From assembly GCA_021399345.1 (NCBI GenBank), contig JAAFKI010000094.1, positions 57,561 to 121,560 on the forward strand: 64,000 bases of DNA, in the 5' to 3' direction. The DNA is from Candidatus Heimdallarchaeota archaeon. GTDB taxonomy: Archaea; Asgardarchaeota; Heimdallarchaeia; Heimdallarchaeales; Heimdallarchaeaceae. The notes beneath the pieces were generated by a model. That model was not told where the DNA came from. It saw nothing but the letters and a program-made list of their open reading frames with translations, and made no database searches. The position numbers and the translations under genes are program-made. Shown piece after piece: positions 52,276 through 61,455 of this stretch (the first letter of the stretch is position 1; each line of letters starts with the position of its first letter).

Positions 52276-54318
52276 ATGAGCGTTAAAACAAAAAAAGTTA
52301 AAGAAATGACTCTTGACGATAAACGTGTAATTGAAGTTGCTTTAGCTGGAAACCCAAATACTGGTAAAAGTACTCTTTTTAATGCTTTAACTGGTTTAAG
52401 ACAGAAAATTGGAAACTGGCCTGGTGTTACTGTTGAGAAGAAGGAAGGTAAAAAAAGATGTGATGGTTTTAATCTTATAATTACAGATCTTCCAGGTACA
52501 TACTCACTTTCTGCTTATTCTTTAGATGAAAAAATTGCAAGAAGCTTCATTATTGAAGGAAAACTGGATGTTGTTGTACAGATAATTGATGCTTCGAATT
52601 TAGAGAGGAATCTATATTTAACAACAATGCTAAGAGAATTGGGCGCTAATGTGGTTATTGCTTTAAATATGATGGATTTATTAGAAGAAAGTAGTTCCTC
52701 CATCGATGTCAACAAGCTCTCAAAAGAAATGGGTGTGCCTGTTGTTCCTATGATCGCTTCCTCAAGAATTGGAATTGATGATTTAGAAAACACAATTGAA
52801 TCTATTTATCAAAAAGAACAAAAGCCTATTAGAATTACATATTCCAAGGAAATAGAAGAGGTACTTGCTAATGTACAAGAAATTCTAATGTCAATACCAT
52901 CCATTCCCTCTGATTTTGATTCGAGATGGTTAGCTATACAGATTATCCAAAACGATCCTGAGATTCTTACATTTTTGAAAAATTGGAATGTTAATAAAAC
53001 AATTATTGAGAAATTACTTTCCTTTGGTAGAGAAGATTATGAGGCTGAAATTATTGATACAAAATATGAATTCATTACCAATGTTACCTCAAAAGCCTTG
53101 AAGAGGGGTGAAGAAAAATTAACTCGCTCTGATTTAGTTGACAAAGTTGTCACCCACAAATGGCTTGGAATACCAATCTTTCTCATAGTTATGTGGGGAG
53201 CATTTCAATTTGTTTTTGCTATTTCTGTACCATTTATGGAACTTATTGATATGCTTTTTGGCTGGCTAGCAGGACTTCTAGTAGATAATATCAATATAGG
53301 ATGGTTAGGTTCTTTATTGGGCGATGGTATAGTTGGAGGTTTAGGAGCGGTACTGATTTTTGTACCACCAATTTTCGCAATGTTCTTCATATTATCGGTT
53401 CTTGAAGATTCAGGCTATCTAGCTCGCGCAGCATTTGTTATGGATAAAATCATGGTTAAGTTTGGTTTACATGGTCATTCATTCATTCCAATGCTTTTAG
53501 GTTTTGGATGCAATGTACCGGCTATCATGAGTACTAGATCCTTAAAGAATAACAAAGATAGGATGATTACAATACTGATAAATCCCTTCATGTCTTGCGG
53601 AGCAAGAATGCCTGTTTTTATCTTGTTTGCTGGATTATTCTTCGGGGCAGCAGCAGGAACAGTTATTTTCGCACTATATATTCTTGGAATTGTAGTTGCA
53701 ATTTTTACTGCTATTCTTTTAAGAAAGACATTTTTCAAAGGTAAATCTGCTCCATTCATTATGGAATTACCTCCATATCACACACCAAAACTAAGATCTG
53801 CTACAGTTGCGATGTGGGATAAAGGAAAGATGTACCTAAAGAAAGCAGGAACGATAATTTTGATAGGTGTTATGTTTGTATGGTTTTTGGCTGCTATGCC
53901 TTTTGGTGGTGTAGAATATGGTGGACCTGATACTTGGCTTGCAGCTGTTGGTACATTCTTTGAACCAATTTTCAGACCTCTTGGATTTGACTGGAGGATT
54001 GTTGTTGCTCTGATTGTTGGCTTTGTAGCTAAGGAACTAGTAGTAGGTGCACTAGGAACTATTGTTGGTGGTGGTGGAAGTGAAGAAGGAATTAAAGATG
54101 CCATTTTGGCTGATGAAGGTTTCTACCCCTTGAATTCCTTGAGTTTAATGGTCTTTACACTACTTTATGTGCCTTGTGCTGCTGTTATAGGTGTAATGAG
54201 AAAAGAGACTGGTAGTTGGCGATGGACGATCTTCGCAGTTGTATATAGTACTGTGATTGCTTGGTTGTTCGCTTTAGTAGTTTTTCAATTAGGGTCTCTT
54301 ATGAATCTTGGATTATAG
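52276..54318 (+). CDS. feoB: Ferrous iron transport protein B
   Basis: This 680-residue protein has an N-terminal G domain with G1 AGNPNTGKST near residue 24, G3 DLPGTYSLSAYS near 72 and G4 NMMD near 132, then a helical spacer, then the membrane part. The two Gate regions show GFGCNVPAIMSTRSL near 410 and MSCGARMPVFILFAG near 435. The C-terminal cysteine is in YVPCAAVIG near 635. Everything expected for nucleotide-driven Fe2+ import is present. GGTGA precedes the ATG. Confidence 0.97.
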   Translation: MSVKTKKVKEMTLDDKRVIEVALAGNPNTGKSTLFNALTGLRQKIGNWPGVTVEKKEGKKRCDGFNLIITDLPGTYSLSAYSLDEKIARSFIIEGKLDVVVQIIDASNLERNLYLTTMLRELGANVVIALNMMDLLEESSSSIDVNKLSKEMGVPVVPMIASSRIGIDDLENTIESIYQKEQKPIRITYSKEIEEVLANVQEILMSIPSIPSDFDSRWLAIQIIQNDPEILTFLKNWNVNKTIIEKLLSFGREDYEAEIIDTKYEFITNVTSKALKRGEEKLTRSDLVDKVVTHKWLGIPIFLIVMWGAFQFVFAISVPFMELIDMLFGWLAGLLVDNINIGWLGSLLGDGIVGGLGAVLIFVPPIFAMFFILSVLEDSGYLARAAFVMDKIMVKFGLHGHSFIPMLLGFGCNVPAIMSTRSLKNNKDRMITILINPFMSCGARMPVFILFAGLFFGAAAGTVIFALYILGIVVAIFTAILLRKTFFKGKSAPFIMELPPYHTPKLRSATVAMWDKGKMYLKKAGTIILIGVMFVWFLAAMPFGGVEYGGPDTWLAAVGTFFEPIFRPLGFDWRIVVALIVGFVAKELVVGALGTIVGGGGSEEGIKDAILADEGFYPLNSLSLMVFTLLYVPCAAVIGVMRKETGSWRWTIFAVVYSTVIAWLFALVVFQLGSLMNLGL

Positions 54319-54327
54319 GTGATAAAA

Positions 54328-54819
54328 ATGGAAATGTTAAAAAATACTTCAAACAATATGAAAACTTCATTACTTGCAGGTAGTCTTATTTTTTTGGTTG
54401 TAGCTATAACTGAAGTTATATTAGGTGCTTTTAAGATATATGCTGATTCAAAAGAACTAGAAGAACATTGGGTTAATGCAATACCCTTTCCCCCTGGGAT
54501 TTTTACTGGATTAGCTATTCTTATTGTTAGTCTGGTCTGGTTAGTTGGTTATTTTGTGATTAAAAAAGATCAAAATGCCAACGGCTACCTTTCTGTTGGT
54601 ACTATACTTGCATTAGGATTCATACTCCTATTCATTTTGATTCTAATAACTGATATTTTCAACGCTTATGCATTGGGATTAGAGGATTATGAAAATTGGA
54701 CTGTTTTAGCTAGTTTGCGATGGATTATCTTTCTATCACCAATTCCTATGTTCTTTACTATAAAATATAGAGATCTTATATTCACTAGAAAGAAAAAGAC
54801 ATCAGCTCTACAAAGTTAA
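54328..54819 (+). CDS. Four-span membrane protein in the feo operon, unknown function
   Basis: The ATG at 54328 has AGGTGA 6 bases upstream, so it is preferred over the GTG at 54319. The 163-residue protein has four predicted spans (about 13-35, 52-74, 90-114 and 130-148), a short charged loop after the first and a Lys-rich tail. No metal ligands stand out. Its position directly after feoB suggests a helper in iron transport, which is inference. Confidence 0.75.
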   Translation: MEMLKNTSNNMKTSLLAGSLIFLVVAITEVILGAFKIYADSKELEEHWVNAIPFPPGIFTGLAILIVSLVWLVGYFVIKKDQNANGYLSVGTILALGFILLFILILITDIFNAYALGLEDYENWTVLASLRWIIFLSPIPMFFTIKYRDLIFTRKKKTSALQS

Positions 54820-54849
54820 ACATAACGATGAAAGAATGGTGAGTTATTA

Positions 54850-55167
54850 TTGCTATTAGAATTGTTAAGTGCAATTAGTGAAGGGATTACAACAGTTCAA
54901 AAATTTGCAGCAAAGTTAAACATGGATATCGATTTGTTACATTCTAAAATTAACCATTTTATAACTGTTGGATACCTTAAAAAACAACATATTGATAAGC
55001 AAAAATCATTTCTAGATAATCGTTCATCAAGTAAAGGCTTATCATCACTTTCTTGTAACTTGTGCTCATTCTCCAACAATTGCTCTTTTATTGAGAATGA
55101 TAATCAAATCTTTATCCTAACTTCAAAGGGAAGAAGAGCTATAGAACGTTTAGTTTCGATGCAGTAA
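54850..55167 (+). CDS. FeoC-like winged-helix protein with cysteine cluster
   Basis: The start is TTG at 54850 with a good GGTGAG site 6 bases upstream. The 105-residue product has a winged-helix region at about 1-45 (LLELLSAISEGITTVQKFAA and VGYLKKQ) and a cysteine group CNLCSFSNNC near 68-77, then a LTSKGRRAIERL ending. FeoC proteins have the same plan of winged helix plus a Cys-rich loop that can hold an iron-sulfur cluster and modulate FeoB. With three close cysteines here an iron sensor role is plausible. Confidence 0.7.
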   Translation: MLLELLSAISEGITTVQKFAAKLNMDIDLLHSKINHFITVGYLKKQHIDKQKSFLDNRSSSKGLSSLSCNLCSFSNNCSFIENDNQIFILTSKGRRAIERLVSMQ

Positions 55168-55307
55168 AGGTAATTTATTTGAGTAGAAAAAGAAATTTAT
55201 CTGACAATAAACATCAATTATTTAAAAAAACAGCTAAAAAACTAATAAGTAATAAAGAATAAGTATGAGAAAAGATGGGATTTTTTTTCTATGGAGGAAA
55301 CAAAGAG

Positions 55308-56243
55308 GTGAATGTTGCATTATTATCTTTTTCCCCAACTGGGAACACATACAAAGTATCTAAAATGATAGAACAGAAGTTAGTAGAAAAAAAAATAAAA
55401 GTTCAGTTTATAGATATAACAGGCAATTTAGAGTTATTTACTACTCGTAATTTTAAGAAATTTTTAGAACAAAACATAGAAGAACATGATTTACTTTGCA
55501 TAGGTGGTCCAGTATATGCCGATCGCATGCACTATAATATATTAGATGTTATTAAGAATCTACCAAAATCCCGTAACGGATGGAGCAAAATTGCATCTGT
55601 TTTTGTAACTTATGGAGGTGTGTCTTCAGGTATTGCACTTCAAGACGCTGCAAGATGTCTGAGAAAAAAGAAACGTGTTTTGGTCGCAGGTATGAAAATA
55701 GATTCAGCTCATTCTTTTAATAGATTATTAAGTATAAAAATTAATGAGGGAAAACCAAATAACGAAGTATTACCAATAATAAATGATTTTTGTGAAAGAA
55801 TAGCACATCTAAGAAAGACTTACTACAGTGAAATAAGAGATGTATCTAAATCATTTTCATATATTCCACTTAAGAGAAGAATTTTCGTTAAAATAATTTA
55901 TAATGAGCGTTTTATACATAAATTTGTTTATCCAAAGATTAAATTTGATTCTAGTAAATGTCAAAAATGCAATAGTTGCATTAATCACTGTCCTGTTCAT
56001 TGTATTAAGATGAGTAATAATGGTCTTATGTTAACAAAAAGCAATTCGTCCTGCATTCACTGTGGTTTGTGTGTTGAAATTTGCCCAAAGAGTGCAATAA
56101 CATTTGATATACGAAAAATTGAAGGTTTCTTAAGAAAATGGTCAGCTAAAACAAGCTCTCATCACAGAAATGAGGGTGTTAGATCTGCAGTTTATCCGCT
56201 GAAAGATAAACATATAGGAAAAAAAACAGAGGATAACAAATGA
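55308..56243 (+). CDS. Flavodoxin-ferredoxin fusion (EFR1-type)
   Basis: I take GTG at 55308 as the start because GGAGG lies 10 bases upstream and the family begins right at this point; an ATG at 55275 has no good ribosome site. The 311-residue protein starts NVALLSFSPTGNTYKVSKM, a flavodoxin FMN loop, with GGPVYADRMHY near 80 and TYGGVSSG near 104. It ends in two 4Fe-4S motifs (CQKCNSCINHCP near 227 and CIHCGLCVEICP near 252) and a basic tail. Such proteins link ferredoxin-like electron flow to an unknown acceptor; between feo and suf it may supply electrons for iron chemistry. Confidence 0.82.
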   Translation: MNVALLSFSPTGNTYKVSKMIEQKLVEKKIKVQFIDITGNLELFTTRNFKKFLEQNIEEHDLLCIGGPVYADRMHYNILDVIKNLPKSRNGWSKIASVFVTYGGVSSGIALQDAARCLRKKKRVLVAGMKIDSAHSFNRLLSIKINEGKPNNEVLPIINDFCERIAHLRKTYYSEIRDVSKSFSYIPLKRRIFVKIIYNERFIHKFVYPKIKFDSSKCQKCNSCINHCPVHCIKMSNNGLMLTKSNSSCIHCGLCVEICPKSAITFDIRKIEGFLRKWSAKTSSHHRNEGVRSAVYPLKDKHIGKKTEDNK

Positions 56244-56288
56244 AAACTGGAAAAGCAACCTTTTATTATTCTTATTTATTAGCATCTT

Positions 56289-57536
56289 TCATCTATTTCT
56301 AATAGGAATCATGTCCCATCCTTCACCGTGTCCCGAAATCTCTGCTACTTCTGTTAAAGCTGCATCTAGTTCTGGTGATATGCCTTCAATTCCAGGGTCT
56401 ATGAATCCTCTAATTATTGTTGACAATGCCTCTTCTTCTGTGAAACCTTTTGACATTAAATAAACCAACTCTCCTGGAGCAACTCGTCCAATAGAAGCTT
56501 CATGACTCATTCTAGCATCAGGATTAAGTGCTCGTAAAGCTGGGGTTGCTTCTATCATACCTTCATTGCTCAACATAAGTCCTGCGCAATCAACATGCGC
56601 GCGACAATTTTTCCCTTTCCCTATAAGTAAACCTGTTTGAACGATATTACCTCCCTTGCAAACAGCTCTAGCACATATTTCTGCTCCAGTGTTATCCCCA
56701 GTCATCATAATTGTTCCTCCAATATTACAACAAGTATTAGGTGTTCCCAAAATTATAGACACATACTTTGCTGAAGCATTATCTCCTTTTAGATGCGTGA
56801 ATGGATGCATTTGAATCTTTCTTGGAGGATTGATCGAACAATATGTATTAATGAGCGTTCCCCCCTCTTCAACAATAGAATAAGTTCTGGGTCCAATATC
56901 AAATTGGGGTCCCCAGCTATGAATCATTGTACTAACAAGCTTTGCATTTTTTCCAATATATATCTCGGAAATAGCTAGGTGTAGACCTTTCTTAATACTA
57001 TTTGTACTTGTACATCCTGTAAGAAGTGTCAATTCCGCATCTTCTTCTAGTATTACAATGTTGTGAAGACCTTGTACTCTCGTATTTTCTGTCATAAATA
57101 ATGCAGCTTGGAATGGTTTTTTTATTTTATAGCCCTTTTTTACTCTTATGAAAAACCCTCTTGGAATAGAACTAGAAATGGCTTCAGTAATCTTATTTTC
57201 GTCACTTCTTATTGCTTTGAACCAATATTTTTCTTTCAACCATTCATATTTTTCTAATGCTTCTTCTATTGGGATACACTCAAGTCCCTCAATGAATTGT
57301 GCGGTAACAAAACCACACTGCCCATAACATAAATAGCTTCCTGAACGATTATTTTCGTTCATGACCATTCCTACTTCTGCCAAAGTTTTAATATCTTTTG
57401 CTTTTATTTCATCTAAAGAATGAATCTCAGGTTTATTATCTTCTTTTAATCTAAGAATATCCTCTTCTTCTATATTTATAATGTCAGAATGCTCTTGTTT
57501 TGCTCGAAATTCCTTTTTATGTCTATTATCACTCAT
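56289..57536 (-). CDS. sufB: SufB/SufD-like Fe-S assembly scaffold protein
   Basis: This 415-residue protein of the SufBD family has the beta-helix core with ILEEDAELTLLTGCTS near 176, IYIGKNAKLVS near 204, and the conserved ending RMSHEASIGRV near 341 followed by LMSKGFTEEEA. Cys in CAGLM and Glu/His near the end would hold the nascent cluster with SufC. With only sufC next to it, the pair corresponds to the minimal SufBC system of archaea and anaerobes (also called SMS). It starts one base after sufC on the same strand. Confidence 0.92.
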   Translation of the reverse strand: MSDNRHKKEFRAKQEHSDIINIEEEDILRLKEDNKPEIHSLDEIKAKDIKTLAEVGMVMNENNRSGSYLCYGQCGFVTAQFIEGLECIPIEEALEKYEWLKEKYWFKAIRSDENKITEAISSSIPRGFFIRVKKGYKIKKPFQAALFMTENTRVQGLHNIVILEEDAELTLLTGCTSTNSIKKGLHLAISEIYIGKNAKLVSTMIHSWGPQFDIGPRTYSIVEEGGTLINTYCSINPPRKIQMHPFTHLKGDNASAKYVSIILGTPNTCCNIGGTIMMTGDNTGAEICARAVCKGGNIVQTGLLIGKGKNCRAHVDCAGLMLSNEGMIEATPALRALNPDARMSHEASIGRVAPGELVYLMSKGFTEEEALSTIIRGFIDPGIEGISPELDAALTEVAEISGHGEGWDMIPIRNR

Positions 57537-57537
57537 T

Positions 57538-58299
57538 TTATTGAAACTCCCTTTTCCTTCTATTACAGTTTATACAATATTCATAACCATGTTGTTGTAT
57601 TTGCTCCAGCATCTCTTGTGGATTCCCTGTACATCCAATCATACCGTCCATCATTAAATAAGCAAGATTCGTCTTAAAATAATTTAAAATATCTCCTGTA
57701 TGCGTAATGATTAATCCTGATTTTCTAGTAGTGATTTTATCTTGGTTCTTCTTTGATTTTAAAATATCAGTAAGCATCCCCCCAATTTTACTTAAAAATA
57801 CAGGATCGATTCCTGAATCTGGTTCATCAAGTATTAAGAACTTAGGTGAAGCTACAACCATTTGGAAAATTTCTGATTTTTTTATCTCTCCACCTGATAG
57901 ATTAGCATTAATTTCTCTATCAATGAAATCTTGCATTTCAAATTTCTCTACTTGTGTAGAAATATAATCAGCTTTTTCAGGGTTGTTTTTTGAGTAGAAA
58001 TCAATTATAGTTCTTAATTTTACACCTTTAATTGTAGGTGGTCTCTGTTGAGCAACACCTATTCCCAACCTAGCTCTTTCATCAATTTCTAAATCAAGCA
58101 AATTTCTTCCTTCAAATATTATTTCACCATCAGTAACATTATATTGAGGGTAACCGATAATAGTCATAATTAATGTGGTCTTACCACTACCGTTTGGACC
58201 AAAGAGAGCATGAACTTCTCCATTAGGTATTGTAATATTTATATTACTCAGTATCTCCTTTCCTTCAACAGTAACATGAAGATTCTTTATTTCTATCAA
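57538..58299 (-). CDS. sufC: SufC, Fe-S assembly ATPase
   Basis: This 253-residue ABC ATPase lacks a membrane partner. Walker A is GPNGSGKTT near 35, Q-loop GVAQQRPPTIKG near 86, signature LSGGEIKKSE near 133 and Walker B FLILDEPDSGID near 154, with the SufC-typical DEPDSGID. The C-terminus carries an extra CINC pair not found in standard SufC, possibly a metal or redox site. It is the first gene of the sufC-sufB unit. Confidence 0.94.
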   Translation of the reverse strand: MIEIKNLHVTVEGKEILSNINITIPNGEVHALFGPNGSGKTTLIMTIIGYPQYNVTDGEIIFEGRNLLDLEIDERARLGIGVAQQRPPTIKGVKLRTIIDFYSKNNPEKADYISTQVEKFEMQDFIDREINANLSGGEIKKSEIFQMVVASPKFLILDEPDSGIDPVFLSKIGGMLTDILKSKKNQDKITTRKSGLIITHTGDILNYFKTNLAYLMMDGMIGCTGNPQEMLEQIQQHGYEYCINCNRRKREFQ

Positions 58300-58540
58300 T
58301 CTATCACCTTTTATTTTCTACTTCATCTTTTTTTCATTGTTAATACAAACAAAAATGCATATTGTAACAAAACAAAAGCTACTTTGTTGACAAGAATATG
58401 TTATATTTATTAGTCTACCTAAAAATACATAGTAGTAGGTGGAGAAAAATAGAAACTGGAATATTACCAGAATATTCACTCTTTGCTGCTCAGCTATTTA
58501 TACACGCTTATGCCTTATTCGGAAAATAGCAGTTTAATAG
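58300..58540. other. Intergenic region upstream of sufC
   Basis: This AT-rich stretch of about 240 bases should hold the minus-strand sufC promoter. I see no gene. A loosely dyad area at about 58410-58443 (TCTACCT ... AGTAGGTGG) is too weak to call an operator. Confidence 0.4.
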
Positions 58541-58636
58541 TTAAGAACAACTTTAGTAGTAGGAATTCCTAGAAGTGTTTTTGAGTAAGTCTTTGTGAAA
58601 AATCTAGAAGGAATAATTAAACGAATAATTAAGTGA
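58541..58636 (+). pseudogene. Relic of a PHP-domain gene 3' end
   Basis: Read in one frame this segment gives GIPRSVFE, a TAA, then VFVKNLEGIIKRIIK and a stop. It matches, codon for codon, the last 32 residues of the PHP protein at 50144-50797 (GIPRSMFEEVFVKNSEEIIK and onward), with the stop at the place of a Glu codon. The upstream part of the gene is missing. It is therefore a decayed copy, and its stop overlaps the ribosome site of the next gene. Confidence 0.8.
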
Positions 58637-58646
58637 GGAGAACTAG

Positions 58647-59186
58647 TTGTCAGAGAAATTTAAACTTGGGGAGAAATCTATTGTTGCTAGACATAAAGAA
58701 AGAACTAAGAGTTTTCATAGATTCAATAAAATAATGAATGGAGTTGTTATTTTCCTATATCGAATTTACTTTCTTCCTCTATTTGGAATAGGTAAAACAA
58801 TAGTTCTAGTTCATACAAAAGGAAGGATAACAGGGAAAAGAAGAACTACACCAGTTTTAGCTCTTAAGTTCTATACAGAAAAATTAACTTTCTATATTGC
58901 AAGAGGTAAAAAAGCTCATTGGTTAAAAAATATTCTAGCAACAGAAGATCACATATTTAAGATACAAAAGGGTTTCAAAAGAATGAAAGTTAAAGGAATT
59001 CTAGTTAAAGATAGTAATGAAAAATTTAGACATTTGAAATATTACTTTGAAGAACTAGATGAAGCTAAATTCATTTTTGGATATGAAAAAGAGAAACATG
59101 GAGATGTTTTTGAAACCAAAGAATTTAGATCAATCTTAGATATGATTGAATTTTTACAAATAGAACCGATGAAGAAAGGGAAATAG
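58647..59186 (+). CDS. Deazaflavin (F420)-dependent nitroreductase-like protein
   Basis: The start is TTG with GAGGAG 6 bases upstream. The 179-residue protein has the split-barrel DDN-like pattern: VLVHTKGRITGKRRTTPVL near residue 52, then LTFYIARGKKAHWLKNIL near 77. These proteins bind F420 or another flavin and reduce small molecules or quinones. The N-terminal 45 residues include a hydrophobic segment (MNGVVIFLYRIYFLPLFGIG) that may rest on the membrane. The ribosome site lies in the relic at 58541-58636, so the two arose together or the relic was captured as leader. Confidence 0.8.
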   Translation: MSEKFKLGEKSIVARHKERTKSFHRFNKIMNGVVIFLYRIYFLPLFGIGKTIVLVHTKGRITGKRRTTPVLALKFYTEKLTFYIARGKKAHWLKNILATEDHIFKIQKGFKRMKVKGILVKDSNEKFRHLKYYFEELDEAKFIFGYEKEKHGDVFETKEFRSILDMIEFLQIEPMKKGK

Positions 59187-59192
59187 CTTTAT

Positions 59193-60011
59193 CTAAACCA
59201 ACTTTCTTGCTTCTTCTAAACACAATTTCATTACTTCGAATCCTGAAGAAATGAGTCTTCTAAGTGATTGTGAGTTAGTAAAATCTTCCATAAAAGTTAT
59301 CCAACCTTCATAATAATAGTCTTTATAGCTTTCAGCAATCAGATAAAATTCTTGTTTCTCTAGCTCTTCTGCTATCTTTGTTCTATTTAGTCCCCAAAGA
59401 TCAAGAGGTTTATCATGATTTTGACTTAGTAATCTTATAGGAGCTGGAGAGATTCTCCAATTCATTCTTCTTACCATTGTCCAAAGATCTAATCCTGTTC
59501 TGTCAATCATTGACAGGGGTAGTGTAGGTAAAAATTCTTCTAAATCTAGTAGGCTTTGTAAGTCAACTTTCTTGATTATTTCATCAGAAGGATTTTCCAT
59601 TAAAACAGGTTTTCCAATGAGTGGAGTTATTTCATTCTCTCTCGGATGAATGAAATCAGGTTCATCTATCATTTTATTCAGTTTAACTATCTGAGTTCTT
59701 GGTATATGGAAGTACTTTGGATTCTTCTCAAGATATCTTGTTTCGTACATTTCTGAAAGATTTACTGATTCATAAAATGAAGATTCATCTACAAAGAAAT
59801 TCGAAAAATCTTTAGCTTTAATGTGAATATCTACATCACTTAAAATAGGTACGTAATCGATAAAACTCTCCCATTTTCTTGTTGCAGAACCCTTACTGTA
59901 GGCATATTCTATAGTTTCTGAGTAATTCTCAGCAAAAAGATTCTTCCAAATATCCAAACAAAGCTCTACTTCTTTTCTAGCTTGTTTCATGTATTCAGAA
60001 TACTCACTCAT
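59193..60011 (-). CDS. Nucleotidyltransferase-fold protein, unknown substrate
   Basis: This 272-residue cytoplasmic protein shows YSKGSATRKWESF near residue 39 and ILSDVDIHIKAKDF near 55, matching the GS ... DxD metal site of the polymerase-beta-like nucleotidyltransferase fold. The rest is helical, with a CxxEARKL-like end. No partner antitoxin (HEPN) gene is adjacent. I do not recognise a narrower family; it could modify a nucleotide, RNA or protein. Confidence 0.65.
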   Translation of the reverse strand: MSEYSEYMKQARKEVELCLDIWKNLFAENYSETIEYAYSKGSATRKWESFIDYVPILSDVDIHIKAKDFSNFFVDESSFYESVNLSEMYETRYLEKNPKYFHIPRTQIVKLNKMIDEPDFIHPRENEITPLIGKPVLMENPSDEIIKKVDLQSLLDLEEFLPTLPLSMIDRTGLDLWTMVRRMNWRISPAPIRLLSQNHDKPLDLWGLNRTKIAEELEKQEFYLIAESYKDYYYEGWITFMEDFTNSQSLRRLISSGFEVMKLCLEEARKLV

Positions 60012-60131
60012 CAGTTTCTATTTACTTATCCGCTCTTATATCTTATTCGAAAACTAACCTTTTTAGAGATAAAAACATCTTTTTAAATGTTTAAATATCA
60101 TTTTCACTAGTAATAAATAAGGTAAATTCTT

Positions 60132-61445
60132 ATGAGCTCTGAAAAAGATAAAGGCGATGAGTTGTTTTCACAATTTAAATTTCTAGATGCTTATCGTTGG
60201 TATCTTAAAGCTCGAGATGTACTTTATTTGTCAGGTAAGGAAGATCAACTTAGAGATGTTGAAATAAAGATTGCTAGATGTTGTGCTCTTCTAGGATCTA
60301 AAGCTGAAGCTATCGATATTTTGGAAGAATTAGCTGAACAGACTAAAGAGAGAATCTTAATTGAAGAGTATTATTTGGTAATATTAGAACTAGCAGCAAC
60401 TCTTTTTGCATATGGTGATTATGAAAGAGGAAAAGTATGGTTGGAAGAATTAGAAGAAGAACAAATATCTGAAGAAAATCCACAAATCTTTTTTAGATTC
60501 TGGCAAACGAAAGCTCAACTTAAAATCGTTTATCATCAGTTAGAAGATGCAAGAGAAATTGTGCACTTTTTAAAGAAAAAAGCAAAAACCATGGGTAATG
60601 ATCCTTATTTCTATGAACTTCAAGTTTTGGAAGCTCAGATCGATGCTGAAGAAGGTGATGTTCTCAAAGCATACACTAGTGTAGATGAAGCATTCAAATA
60701 TTTTCAAGATTCTCCTTTCGAGAGATCAGCTTTTGAAAAGAAGATAATATTATCTCAATTTGTTTCTGAACCAGAAGAAACGATTGATTTGATGGATGAA
60801 TATTTGGAACGATATCAGCCTGATGATTTTCATCCATTAATCTTTAATACACAAAGAGTAGAGCTGGAACTTCGTTCAGAGAGAATTACTCCAGAAGAAG
60901 CAGTTGAAAAAGGCGAAAGGCTAATACTGACTGCAGAGAGTATTGAGCATTTAGAATTAACAGCAAAAATCAAAAGACTAATGGCAGGATTGTATCAATC
61001 TACAGGAAATCCTTCAGATTCCTACAAATCCTTCGAAAAAGCAAAACAATATTTCTTAGACCAGAATTTAGAATATGAGGAAGCTGTAACTATTTTCATA
61101 TATTTACCAGCATTATTACAGTTTCATTCTGCAAGATTACTAGGGCTAACTGGGTATTTAGGTGGTCCAAAAGGAAAAGGTTCTTCTCAGCTTGAACAGA
61201 TTGATATACCTACAGAAATTGATAGAATTATAGATATTTTCGAGAGATATGATGATAAAATAAGAGTTAAAATGGCTCAATTTTTCCAATTATCTTATAA
61301 GATTTCATCAATAGGTATAGGTTCTGATCTGAAAAGTTCACTAAATAAAATAAACGATATCTATCAATGGATGTTGGACAAAGGAGAACTTCATTATTCT
61401 GAAATGATTGGTCAATTCCTTGAACTTGTAAAACAATTTCGATAA
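60132..61445 (+). CDS. TPR-like helical repeat protein
   Basis: This 437-residue all-helical protein has tetratricopeptide-like repeats visible as paired helices of about 34-40 residues, for example FKFLDAYRWYLKARDVLYLS near 14 and GKAEAIDILEEL-type repeats after it. No membrane span or catalytic motif appears. TTTAAATA at 60090-60097 and GGTAA before the ATG support the start. It probably scaffolds a protein complex. The next gene, 10 bases downstream, is another helical protein and may be its partner. Confidence 0.75.
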   Translation: MSSEKDKGDELFSQFKFLDAYRWYLKARDVLYLSGKEDQLRDVEIKIARCCALLGSKAEAIDILEELAEQTKERILIEEYYLVILELAATLFAYGDYERGKVWLEELEEEQISEENPQIFFRFWQTKAQLKIVYHQLEDAREIVHFLKKKAKTMGNDPYFYELQVLEAQIDAEEGDVLKAYTSVDEAFKYFQDSPFERSAFEKKIILSQFVSEPEETIDLMDEYLERYQPDDFHPLIFNTQRVELELRSERITPEEAVEKGERLILTAESIEHLELTAKIKRLMAGLYQSTGNPSDSYKSFEKAKQYFLDQNLEYEEAVTIFIYLPALLQFHSARLLGLTGYLGGPKGKGSSQLEQIDIPTEIDRIIDIFERYDDKIRVKMAQFFQLSYKISSIGIGSDLKSSLNKINDIYQWMLDKGELHYSEMIGQFLELVKQFR

Positions 61446-61455
61446 GTGCTGAAAA

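Noticed and set aside
58410..58443. Dyad-like TCTACCT and AGTAGGTGG before sufC
   Set aside because: The arms match over only 5-6 bases with a long spacer, and the resemblance to the TrmB palindrome is limited to AGTAGTAGGTGG; not enough for an operator call.
59193..60011. MNT/HEPN toxin-antitoxin pair
   Set aside because: The nucleotidyltransferase-like protein has no HEPN neighbour; the adjacent genes are a reductase and a TPR protein on the other strand.
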